From the NCBI GenBank assembly GCA_900552115.1, contig URYP01000001.1, positions 1-59,949 on the forward strand: a stretch of DNA of 59,949 nt, in the 5' to 3' direction. This document shows, piece by piece, positions 53,043 through 59,949 of the stretch. The notes under the pieces were generated by a model. That model was not told where the DNA came from, ran no database searches, and saw only the letters and a program-made list of their open reading frames with translations. The position numbers were made by a program, and so were the translations under genes. The stretch is from an uncultured Oscillospiraceae bacterium. Its GTDB lineage: Bacteria; Bacillota; Clostridia; Oscillospirales; Acutalibacteraceae. The first letter of the stretch is position 1. Every line of letters begins with the position of its first letter.

Positions 53043-54206
53043 ATGTCGTTTCGGTATTATATTCCCACCGAAATCCTGTTTGGCCGGGGTCAGCTGGCCC
53101 ATCTGTCCGAGCATCCGCTGCCCGGAAAAAAAGCGCTGATTGTTATATCCGCCGGCACGTCCATGCGTCGGCACGGGTATTTGCAGCGGGTGACCGAGCA
53201 ACTGGATAAAGCCGGCGTAACCTATGCCGTTTTTGACAAGATCCTGCCCAATCCCATAAAGGACCACGTCATGGAGGGCGCGGCCATGGCCCGCCGGGAG
53301 GGCTGTGATTTTGTCATCGGCCTGGGCGGCGGCAGCAGCATCGATTCCGCCAAATCCATTGCCGTGATGGCCGTTAACGACGGCGATTACTGGGATTATA
53401 TCGACGGTGGTTCCGGCAAGGGGCTTTCCGTGCCCTGCGACCCGCTGCCGATCGTGGCGATCACCACCACCGCCGGCACCGGCACCGAGGCCGACCCCTG
53501 GACGGTCATTACCAAAGACGAGGAAAAAATTGGGTTCGGGTACGATAAAACATATCCGGTTCTTTCCATCGTCGACCCGGATTTGATGCTGTCGGTGCCT
53601 CCCCATCTCACCGCTTATCAGGGGTTCGACGCGCTGTTTCACAGCACGGAGGGGTATCTCAATAAAATCGCCAGCCCCCTCAGCGATATTTACGCGTTAA
53701 AAGCCATCGAACTGATTGGGAAAAGTCTGGCGAAAGCCGTAAAGGATGGTACGGACGCGGACGCCCGCGAAGACGTAGCCTTGGCCAACACCCTGTCCGG
53801 CATGGTGGAATCGGTTTCCGGCTGTACGTCCGAGCATTCTATGGAGCATGCGCTCAGCGCCTGCCATCCCTCCCTTCCCCACGGCGCGGGATTGATTATG
53901 ATCAGCCGGGAGTATTACACCCATTTTGCGCGGAGCGGCGGCTGTGATCAGCGGATGATCGATATGGCCCGCGCGCTCGGGAAAGCCGACGCTTCCAAAC
54001 CCATGGATTTTGTGGATGCGCTGGCCGAGTTGCAGACAGCGTGCGGTGTGGATCAGCTCTCCATGGCGGATTACGGCATCGAAAAGGGCCGCGCCATGGA
54101 ATACGCCCACATTGCGCGGGATACGATGGGCGGCCTGTATGAAGGCGATCCCGTGTCGCTGTCCGACGCCGATGTGGCTGGAATTTATGAACGTTCCTTC
54201 CGCTGA
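53043..54206 (+). CDS. Iron-containing alcohol dehydrogenase (group III)
   Basis: A 387-aa NAD(P)-dependent enzyme, BdhA/YqhD-like. Nucleotide loop GLGGGSSIDSAKSIAV; metal ligands in GTGTEADPW, DALFHSTEGY and EHSMEHALSACHPSLPHGAG. It would interconvert aldehydes or ketones and alcohols, for example in butanol or ethanol formation. AAAGGAGG precedes the ATG. Its end overlaps the next gene by 20 bp. Confidence 0.92.
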   Translation: MSFRYYIPTEILFGRGQLAHLSEHPLPGKKALIVISAGTSMRRHGYLQRVTEQLDKAGVTYAVFDKILPNPIKDHVMEGAAMARREGCDFVIGLGGGSSIDSAKSIAVMAVNDGDYWDYIDGGSGKGLSVPCDPLPIVAITTTAGTGTEADPWTVITKDEEKIGFGYDKTYPVLSIVDPDLMLSVPPHLTAYQGFDALFHSTEGYLNKIASPLSDIYALKAIELIGKSLAKAVKDGTDADAREDVALANTLSGMVESVSGCTSEHSMEHALSACHPSLPHGAGLIMISREYYTHFARSGGCDQRMIDMARALGKADASKPMDFVDALAELQTACGVDQLSMADYGIEKGRAMEYAHIARDTMGGLYEGDPVSLSDADVAGIYERSFR

Positions 54207-54567
54207 CGCCGCCCTGAGGCGGCGTTGGATCGATCATTGCCTGACCTTTGCCGGCGCGTATGAGGATTATCCTTTCACCGACAGCAACTGGACGGTAATG
54301 CGCCATCGGGAATCCGGCAAAACCTTCGCCCTAATTTATGAACGCCAGGGATACGTCCACATAAATGTAAAGTGCGAGCCCATGCAGGCCGATTTTTACC
54401 GCCGGGCTTACGCGTCGGTCACGCCCGGATACCACATGAACAAGACGCACTGGAACACGATCACGTTGGACGGCTCCATCCCCGACGAGGAGATCGCCTC
54501 CATGATCGGCGAGAGTTTCCATCTCACCTCCCGCCCGGCAACCAAACGCCGCCCGCCGGAGCCTTAA
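54187..54567 (+). CDS. MmcQ/YjbR family protein
   Basis: A 126-aa protein of the CyaY-like/YjbR fold: HCLTFAGAYEDYPF near the start, then KTFALIYER, VNVKCEP-like VHINVKCEP, and GYHMNKTHWNTI. These proteins are annotated as DNA-binding, but the role is open. The ATG at 54187 lies inside the end of the dehydrogenase gene, so it is translated by reinitiation or coupling. Confidence 0.85.
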   Translation: MNVPSADAALRRRWIDHCLTFAGAYEDYPFTDSNWTVMRHRESGKTFALIYERQGYVHINVKCEPMQADFYRRAYASVTPGYHMNKTHWNTITLDGSIPDEEIASMIGESFHLTSRPATKRRPPEP

Positions 54568-54574
54568 AAGCAAC

Positions 54575-54610
54575 AAACGCCCGCAGCCGATGCTGCGGGC
54601 GTTTGGTTTT
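54575..54610 (+). terminator. Terminator after the YjbR gene
   Basis: AAACGCCCGCAGC/GCTGCGGGCGTTT then GGTTTTT. Confidence 0.9.
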
Positions 54611-54611
54611 T

Positions 54612-55319
54612 CTACTGGAAGGGATCCTGTATTTCCTTGGGCGCGTGCATAGGGAACACGGCCAGTGCGTTCTGGTCGTCGCACGTGGCCAGGAACACGT
54701 CCTTTTCGTTGGAAAAGCCCTGGTCCTTAAGCTGGCGTTTCAGCCAAATTTCATCCTTGCCCGCCTGTTTCAGGGTGTCTTGAGTAATGTGCCCATCCAT
54801 AATCACGGTGGGCATAATCTGCTCCTGCTGGGGGGTCAATCCCAAGTCGCTCGGCGTAGCCGGGCGGTTGGCCTCCACCGGCAAAAAGCTGATCTTACCA
54901 TTGCTCTCCATCACCGCGGTCTGAACCTGGCGCAGGTCGAAATATCCCTCTACCCGGCAGATGGTGAGGAATTCGCTCAGATCGATGCGGGCTTTTTTAA
55001 AATTGTCCCGGTAGAGCTTGCCGTTGTCCAGCAGAATCAGCGCGCGTCCGTCGATGAATTTGCGGGCGCCGGTGGATTTCTGAACCACCACGGAGATGAC
55101 GAATGCCAGGACGCCGTATACCACCAGCGCGATCACGGAATGGAGCGGCGTTTCCAGTTCGGTCGACATTTCAGCGGCAATGGAGCCGATGGTAATGCCA
55201 ATCACATAGTCAAACATACTGAGCTGGGAAATCTGCTTGTTTCCCATCAGCTTGGTCATTAGGAACAGCACCAGAGCCGATCCCAGCGACATCAATACAA
55301 TTTTTAATGCGTCGATCAT
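54612..55319 (-). CDS. DUF421 (YetF-type) membrane protein
   Basis: A 235-aa protein with three N-terminal helices (~5-82) and two cytoplasmic DUF421 repeats; the hallmark is NKQISQLSMFDYVIGITIGSIAAE, then ARKFIDGRALILLDNGK. In Bacillus several DUF421 paralogues are linked to the spore membrane; the biochemical role is not known. AAGGGGG precedes the ATG. A sigma-G-like promoter lies immediately upstream. Confidence 0.88.
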   Translation of the reverse strand: MIDALKIVLMSLGSALVLFLMTKLMGNKQISQLSMFDYVIGITIGSIAAEMSTELETPLHSVIALVVYGVLAFVISVVVQKSTGARKFIDGRALILLDNGKLYRDNFKKARIDLSEFLTICRVEGYFDLRQVQTAVMESNGKISFLPVEANRPATPSDLGLTPQQEQIMPTVIMDGHITQDTLKQAGKDEIWLKRQLKDQGFSNEKDVFLATCDDQNALAVFPMHAPKEIQDPFQ

Positions 55320-55341
55320 ATCGCATCCCCCTTCATACCGG

Positions 55342-55372
55342 TAGTATGGTCACCGATGAAAGGCGCTATGCA
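55342..55372 (-). promoter_or_regulatory. Sigma-G-like promoter of the DUF421 gene
   Basis: Minus strand TGCATAG, 17-bp spacer, CATACTA. The -10 is a perfect sigma-G match, the -35 fits TGMATA, and the start codon is 22 nt away. Confidence 0.55.
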
Positions 55373-55427
55373 ATTGTTGACGGAATAAAGCGCGGCGGGA
55401 TATCCTCCGGTTATAAAGCCGCGCTGC

Positions 55428-55997
55428 TCAGGATTTTCCAGACGGACGCCGGCATAATCCGGCCACGAAACAAACGATGGCCAGCAAGAGCGCAGTCCCC
55501 GCGTTGATCATGGCGTCCAGAGAGGATAGCATCTGGTCGAAAGAGCGGTTCTGCGTCAGCATATTGGTGACAAACGAACCCACGCCCGCCAGCAGGCAGG
55601 CGAGAGCCACCGTAAACCAGAATTTGCGCGTCAGCCAAGCAAACAGGACGATGACCCACACAATCGCCAGCCAAACGCCGGCCAGCGGCAGGGCCAGTTC
55701 GGAAAACCAGTCGACCGGCTGATCCAGCAGGTAGCGGTTGCACACCTCTTCGACACAGAGCAGGAACGGCAGCAGGCCGACGCTCATCCACAGCAGCGAC
55801 ACGAGCCAGCCCCGGCGCGGTGACCAAACGACCGGCAGGGCCATGCCCAGGGCATACACTATGGCGGCGGCCACGATCCACGACCAAGTCAGTTCGCCGT
55901 TGATAGCCGCGTCCGGGATCATAGAGGCCACCATGCCGATTAGTCCTCCGGCGGCGCAGGCGGCCATGGTTCCTTTTTGCATACGGGATAAAGTCAT
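55428..55997 (-). CDS. 189-aa membrane protein, unknown
   Basis: A protein of five hydrophobic segments with few polar residues between; begins MTLSRMQKGTMAACAAGGL. The ATG at 55997 follows GAGAGGA. The longer open frame upstream is a valS shadow. I do not recognise a family. It lies 67 bp after valS behind a terminator, so it depends on readthrough or an unseen promoter. Confidence 0.7.
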   Translation of the reverse strand: MTLSRMQKGTMAACAAGGLIGMVASMIPDAAINGELTWSWIVAAAIVYALGMALPVVWSPRRGWLVSLLWMSVGLLPFLLCVEEVCNRYLLDQPVDWFSELALPLAGVWLAIVWVIVLFAWLTRKFWFTVALACLLAGVGSFVTNMLTQNRSFDQMLSSLDAMINAGTALLLAIVCFVAGLCRRPSGKS

Positions 55998-56019
55998 CTT
56001 GTCCTCTCTTTCTGAAAAA

Positions 56020-56047
56020 GCGGCGGCAGGAAGAGTCCCGCCGCCGC
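56020..56047 (-). terminator. Terminator after valS
   Basis: GCGGCGGC/GCCGCCGC with a 12-nt loop, then TTTTTC on the minus strand. Confidence 0.85.
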
Positions 56048-56064
56048 TTCTACACGGTTTCCGT

Positions 56065-58686
56065 TTAAGCCAACCCATCCATGCTCTGCTGCAGCAAAGT
56101 GAGTTTTTCCTGCAGGCGCGCCGCGTTTTCGCGGGCGGTGGCCACCACCGCCTCTGGCGCTTTGGAGGTAAAGGCCTCGTTACCCAGCCGGGCCAGCACG
56201 CCGTCCAGCTGCTTCTGCACCGTCTCTTTTTCTTTGGCAAGACGGGCTTTTTCCGCTTCCAGATCCACCAAATCCGCCATCGGGATTTTAATGGTGGCGT
56301 CCGCCGTCACAATGCTCACGCCGCCCGGCACGTCGAACGCCGTCCCCACGGTTACCTCCGACGCCGACGCCAGCCGGCAGATAAAGGGCTTGCCGCTTTC
56401 AAAAGTAGCGGCAAATGCGGTTTCCACAAACACCTGTGCCCGGCGCGAGGGCGGTACGTTCATCTCCGCCCGGCGGTTGCGAATGGCGCGGATCGCGTCC
56501 ATAATCCGCTCCATTTCCTTTTCCTCCGCCGGGAAATGCAGCGGTTCCCGGTACTCCGGCCAGGCGGTGCCCATCAGGGCTTTCCCTTCATGCGGCAGGG
56601 TCTGCCAGATTTCCTCGGTGACAAAAGGCATAAATGGATGCAGCAGCTGTAACTGCCGGGTCATAACATAAACCAGCACCCGGCGGGCGTCCGCCGCGCC
56701 CTCGCCCTGCAGGCGGGATTTGCACAGCTCGATATACCAGTCGCAGAAATTGTCCCAGATGAAATCGTACAGCTTCTGCACGGCCATACCCAGCTCAAAC
56801 TTTTCCAGATTGTCTGTGATGTCCTTTGCCAGCGTATTCAGCTTAGAGAGGATCCATTTATCCTCCAGCGTCAAGGTGTCCGGCAGGGTCAGGGGAACCT
56901 CCTGCCCCTCGATGTTCATCAGAATAAAGCGCGCCGCGTTCCACAGCTTGTTTGCAAAATTACGAGAGGCTGCCACCTTTTCTTCCATAAAGCGCATATC
57001 GTTGCCGGGGCTGTTGCCGGTCGCCAGCATAAAGCGCAGGGCGTCCGCGCCATACTGGTCAATAACCTCCAGCGGGTCAATGCCGTTGCCCAAGGACTTG
57101 GACATTTTGCGGCCCTGTGCGTCCCGAACCAGCCCGTGGATGAGCACGGTGCTGAACGGCGCCGCGTCCATATGCTCCACGCCGGAGAAGATCATGCGGG
57201 CCACCCAGAAAAAGATGATGTCGTAGCCGGTAACCAGCGTGTCGGTGGGATAAAAATAGTCGAGTTCCGGCGTTTTATCCGGCCACCCCAGGGTGGAAAA
57301 CGGCCACAGGGCGGAGGAGAACCAGGTATCCAGCGTGTCCTCGTCCTGATGGAGGTGATGACTGCCGCAGCGCGGGCAGGCCGCCGGTTCTTCGCGGGTC
57401 ACGACCGTCTCGCCACAATCGCCGCAGTACCACGCCGGGATGCGGTGCCCCCACCAGAGCTGACGGGAAATACACCAGTCGCGGATATTCTCCATCCAGT
57501 GATAATACACCTTATCGAACCGATCGGGCACAAATTTGGTCGAACCGTTCCGAACCGCATCAATGGCGGGGCCGGCCAGCGGTTTCATTTTGACGAACCA
57601 CTGCAGGGATACCCGTGGTTCAATCACGGTGGAGCAGCGGTAACACGCGCCCACGTTGTGCTTGAGAGGCTCGGTTTTGATCAGGAATCCCTGATCTTCG
57701 AGGTCCTTCACCACGGCCTTGCGGCACTCGTCCAGCGTCATCCCCTCATATTTGCCGGCCCGTTCGTTCATATGGCCGTCCTCGGTGGTGACGGTGATGA
57801 CCTCCAGATTATGGCGCTGGCCCACTTCAAAGTCGTTGGGATCGTGCGCCGGGGTAATTTTCACCACACCGGTGCCGAAATCCATTTCCACATAGCTGTC
57901 CGCGACCACGGGGATTTCCTTGCCCACCAGCGGCAGGATGACGGTCTTCCCCACGATGTCCCGGTAACGCTCGTCGTCCGGGTGCACGGCCACCGCCGTG
58001 TCGCCCAGCATGGTTTCGGGGCGGGTGGTAGCCAGCTCCACATAGCCGGATCCATCGGCCAGCGGGTAGCGCAGGTGATAGAAGAACGCGTCCTTTTCCT
58101 CAAATTCCACCTCCGCGTCGGAGATAGAGGTACGGCAGTGGGGGCACCAGTTAATCATCCGCTCGCCGCGGTAAATCAGTCCCTTTTCATACAGGCGCAC
58201 AAACATCTCGCGCACCGCCTTGGAGCAGCCTTCGTCCATGGTGAACCGCTCCCGTTCCCAGTCGCAGGAGGAACCCATTTTCTTGAGCTGGCTCACGATG
58301 CGGTCTCCGTAGGTCTTTTTCCAGTCCCAAGCCCGTTCCAAAAATTTGTCCCGGCCGATGTCCTCTTTGGTTAGCCCTTCCTTCGCCATGGCCTCGACGA
58401 TTTTAGCCTCGGTGGCGATGGAGGCGTGGTCGGTACCCGGCATCCACAGCGCCTCGTATCCCTGCATCCGCCGCCAGCGGATCAGGATATCCTGGAGGGT
58501 GTTGTCCAGCGCGTGGCCCATATGCAGCTGCCCGGTGATATTGGGGGGCGGCATGACGATGGTATAAGGCTTTTTGTCCGGATTGACCTGCGCATGAAAG
58601 TAGCCGCCGTCTACCCAGAACTGATAAATACGGTCCTCCACCTCATGCGGGTCATACACTTTAGCCAGTTGTCTTGCCTCTGCCAT
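56065..58686 (-). CDS. valS: Valyl-tRNA synthetase
   Basis: An 873-aa class Ia synthetase that charges tRNA-Val. The HIGH motif is HMGHAL in PPNITGQLHMGHAL and KMSKS is in GRKMSKSLGNG; an editing domain lies between them and a coiled-coil tail (DLEAEKARLAKEKETVQKQL) closes the protein. The ATG at 58686, 9 nt after GGGAGG, is used; a longer frame upstream covers the leader. No T-box is recognised ahead of it. Confidence 0.96.
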   Translation of the reverse strand: MAEARQLAKVYDPHEVEDRIYQFWVDGGYFHAQVNPDKKPYTIVMPPPNITGQLHMGHALDNTLQDILIRWRRMQGYEALWMPGTDHASIATEAKIVEAMAKEGLTKEDIGRDKFLERAWDWKKTYGDRIVSQLKKMGSSCDWERERFTMDEGCSKAVREMFVRLYEKGLIYRGERMINWCPHCRTSISDAEVEFEEKDAFFYHLRYPLADGSGYVELATTRPETMLGDTAVAVHPDDERYRDIVGKTVILPLVGKEIPVVADSYVEMDFGTGVVKITPAHDPNDFEVGQRHNLEVITVTTEDGHMNERAGKYEGMTLDECRKAVVKDLEDQGFLIKTEPLKHNVGACYRCSTVIEPRVSLQWFVKMKPLAGPAIDAVRNGSTKFVPDRFDKVYYHWMENIRDWCISRQLWWGHRIPAWYCGDCGETVVTREEPAACPRCGSHHLHQDEDTLDTWFSSALWPFSTLGWPDKTPELDYFYPTDTLVTGYDIIFFWVARMIFSGVEHMDAAPFSTVLIHGLVRDAQGRKMSKSLGNGIDPLEVIDQYGADALRFMLATGNSPGNDMRFMEEKVAASRNFANKLWNAARFILMNIEGQEVPLTLPDTLTLEDKWILSKLNTLAKDITDNLEKFELGMAVQKLYDFIWDNFCDWYIELCKSRLQGEGAADARRVLVYVMTRQLQLLHPFMPFVTEEIWQTLPHEGKALMGTAWPEYREPLHFPAEEKEMERIMDAIRAIRNRRAEMNVPPSRRAQVFVETAFAATFESGKPFICRLASASEVTVGTAFDVPGGVSIVTADATIKIPMADLVDLEAEKARLAKEKETVQKQLDGVLARLGNEAFTSKAPEAVVATARENAARLQEKLTLLQQSMDGLA

Positions 58687-58720
58687 GTTTGTCTGCCTCC
58701 CAGTTGAAAGTAAAAATGAT

Positions 58721-58748
58721 GGCGGGCCCGTCACCCAAAACGGCCGCC
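58721..58748 (-). terminator. Hairpin with T-rich tail in the valS leader
   Basis: GGCGG-CCGT pairs with ACGG-GC-CCGCC (bulged) and is followed by ATCATTTTTA on the minus strand. It may be a simple attenuator; the leader of about 100 nt is too short for a standard T-box. Confidence 0.45.
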
Positions 58749-58789
58749 TGTCGCAGCGTTTCGGGAATGTCACTCCCACACTTTAAGCT

Positions 58790-58818
58790 ATTGTAGCATA
58801 ACTTGTCTGCCGGCACAA
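58790..58818 (-). promoter_or_regulatory. Promoter of valS
   Basis: Minus strand TTGTGC, 17-bp spacer, TACAAT, directly after the recG stop. Confidence 0.6.
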
Positions 58819-58821
58819 GCG

Positions 58822-59949
58822 TTAATTCAGGCCCTGCCCCCCTACCTGGCCGAACAGCAGCTCGACTTCCCGTTTCAGCCTCACATGCGCAGGCGCGGAC
58901 AGGGCCGGATCTTCCGCAGTGATCTGGCGGGCAGCTTCGCCGGCTTCCCGCAGCCAGGCCATATCGGCCTGTAAATCCGCCATTTTCAGATTAGGCAGCC
59001 CGTGCTGCCGGCTGCCGAAAAAGTCGCCGGGACCGCGCAGCTTTAAATCCTCGTCGGCAATGCGGAACCCGTCGTTCGTTTCACACATCACCCGCAGTCG
59101 GCGGCGGGCCTCCTCGTTTTGTGCGTCGGAAATCAGGATGCAGGTGGACGCGTGCCGCCCCCGCCCCACCCGGCCCCGCAGCTGATGCAATTGGGCCAGT
59201 CCAAAGCGTTCGGCATTTTCAATCACCATAATAACCGCGTTGGGTACATTAACCCCCACCTCCACCACGGTAGTGGACACCAGCAGGGATATCTCCCCCG
59301 CGGAAAACGCAGCCATAACTCGCTCTTTCTCGGCCGCTTTCATCCGGCCGTGCAATAAGCCCAGACGATAACCGGCAAACGCTCCATGGGCCAGCTTCTC
59401 CGCGTACGCTTCAGCGGAAGCGAGATCCGTTTCCCCCTCCTCCACCAGCGGACAAACAATATACCCCTGGCGGCCCTCGTCAATATGCTTTTTCACGTAA
59501 CCATACGCCCGTTCCCGCTTGCGGCTGCTCACAGCAAAGGTGGCGACCGGCTGACGACCGGGCGGAAGCTCATCCAGCACCGACACATCCAGATCACCAT
59601 AGATCATCAGCGCCAGCGTGCGCGGAATGGGGGTAGCGGACATAACCAGCAGATGAGGCCCCGCCCCTTTCTCCGCCAGGCGGCTGCGCTGGCCCACGCC
59701 GAACCGATGCTGCTCGTCGGTGATGACCAGACCGAGGCGCGCAAAATCCACCCCTTCTGATAGCAAGGCGTGGGTGCCCACCAGCAGGTCGACCCGGCCC
59801 TCCCGCAAATCCTCCAATAGAGCACGACGGCGGGCGGCGGTGACGCCTCCTGTCAACAAGCCTACCCGGATGCCGGCCGGCTCCAGTAGTTCGGTCAGCG
59901 ACGTATAATGCTGTTCGGCCAAAATTCCGGTGGGGGCCATCAGGGCCGC
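58822..59949 (-). CDS. recG: ATP-dependent DNA helicase RecG, C-terminal part
   Basis: 375 codons from motif Ia (ALMAPTG) to the stop; the 5' part lies beyond the window. Helicase motifs seen: VGTHALLSEG, ITDEQHRFGV, SATPIPRTLAL, GLLHGRMKAAEK, VEVGVNVPNA and LRGRVGRG, plus the RecG wedge-linked FFGSRQHGLP near the end. It regresses stalled forks and processes recombination intermediates. Motif Ia has Gly where MAPTE is usual. Confidence 0.94.
   Translation of the reverse strand, partial: AALMAPTGILAEQHYTSLTELLEPAGIRVGLLTGGVTAARRRALLEDLREGRVDLLVGTHALLSEGVDFARLGLVITDEQHRFGVGQRSRLAEKGAGPHLLVMSATPIPRTLALMIYGDLDVSVLDELPPGRQPVATFAVSSRKRERAYGYVKKHIDEGRQGYIVCPLVEEGETDLASAEAYAEKLAHGAFAGYRLGLLHGRMKAAEKERVMAAFSAGEISLLVSTTVVEVGVNVPNAVIMVIENAERFGLAQLHQLRGRVGRGRHASTCILISDAQNEEARRRLRVMCETNDGFRIADEDLKLRGPGDFFGSRQHGLPNLKMADLQADMAWLREAGEAARQITAEDPALSAPAHVRLKREVELLFGQVGGQGLN

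Noticed and set aside
57136..58374. 412-aa plus-strand open frame
   Set aside because: Antisense shadow of valS.
58690..58800. T-box riboswitch before valS
   Set aside because: Leader too short and lacking the conserved T-box bulge; only a small hairpin with a T-rich tail is present.

Overview
The window reads as a chromosomal segment of an anaerobic, spore-forming, moderately GC-rich Firmicute of the class Clostridia, most likely a gut Oscillospiraceae (Ruminococcaceae)-type bacterium. The reasons are CotF-type spore coat genes, a SpoIID domain, rubrerythrin, a FabK-based fatty-acid operon with a MarR/FabT-type regulator, ECF and peptide transporters, a dockerin-bearing beta-galactosidase and TTG/GTG starts behind strong AGGAGG sites. 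No tRNA, rRNA, CRISPR array, insertion sequence or prophage was seen.

Layout. 1-6.2 kb (minus): moxR, DUF58 and transglutaminase genes, then nadE cut by the window edge. 6.4-10.8 kb (plus): two spore coat genes, then rpmG-secE-nusG-rplK-rplA and, after an L10 leader, rplJ-rplL; rpoBC does not follow. 10.9-20.1 kb: a lipoprotein, an AraC regulator beside an 1827-aa GH2 beta-galactosidase, an epimerase, and a TetR-SRPBCC pair. 20.2-27.9 kb (minus): a peptide ABC transporter operon (oppD-oppF-oppA-oppB-oppC) followed by a cupin and an M24 peptidase, preceded by a 200-nt leader. 28-35.4 kb (minus): cysteine desulfurase, class B sortase, ThiI and an 1129-aa protein joining CinA, a membrane segment, a sortase-like domain lacking its catalytic His and Cys, and a SpoIID domain. 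35.6-36.6 kb: small genes and rubrerythrin. 36.7-47.9 kb (plus): a complete type II fatty-acid operon (acpP-accBCDA-fabH-fabK-fabK2-fabD-fabG-fabF-fabZ-fabT-like). 48-60 kb: Lgt, a DUF4190 protein, a PadR/DUF4097 envelope module, DUF3842, an ECF S component with an attenuator-like leader, an iron alcohol dehydrogenase, a YjbR protein, a DUF421 protein, a small membrane protein, valS and the end of recG.

The genes fall into a few working groups: translation (ribosomal proteins, NusG, ThiI with its sulfur donor, ValRS), membrane lipid supply (the FAS operon under a presumed lipid-responsive repressor), nutrient capture (peptide import with an intracellular peptidase; galactoside hydrolysis), and envelope or spore work (coat proteins, sortase, SpoIID, DUF421, rubrerythrin). 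The strongest leads are the CinA-pseudosortase-SpoIID fusion next to an active sortase, a NadE whose glutaminase nucleophile is glycine, a LamG domain built into a GH2 barrel, a recurring sigma-G-like promoter at three separate loci, and two leader RNAs I cannot assign to a known class.
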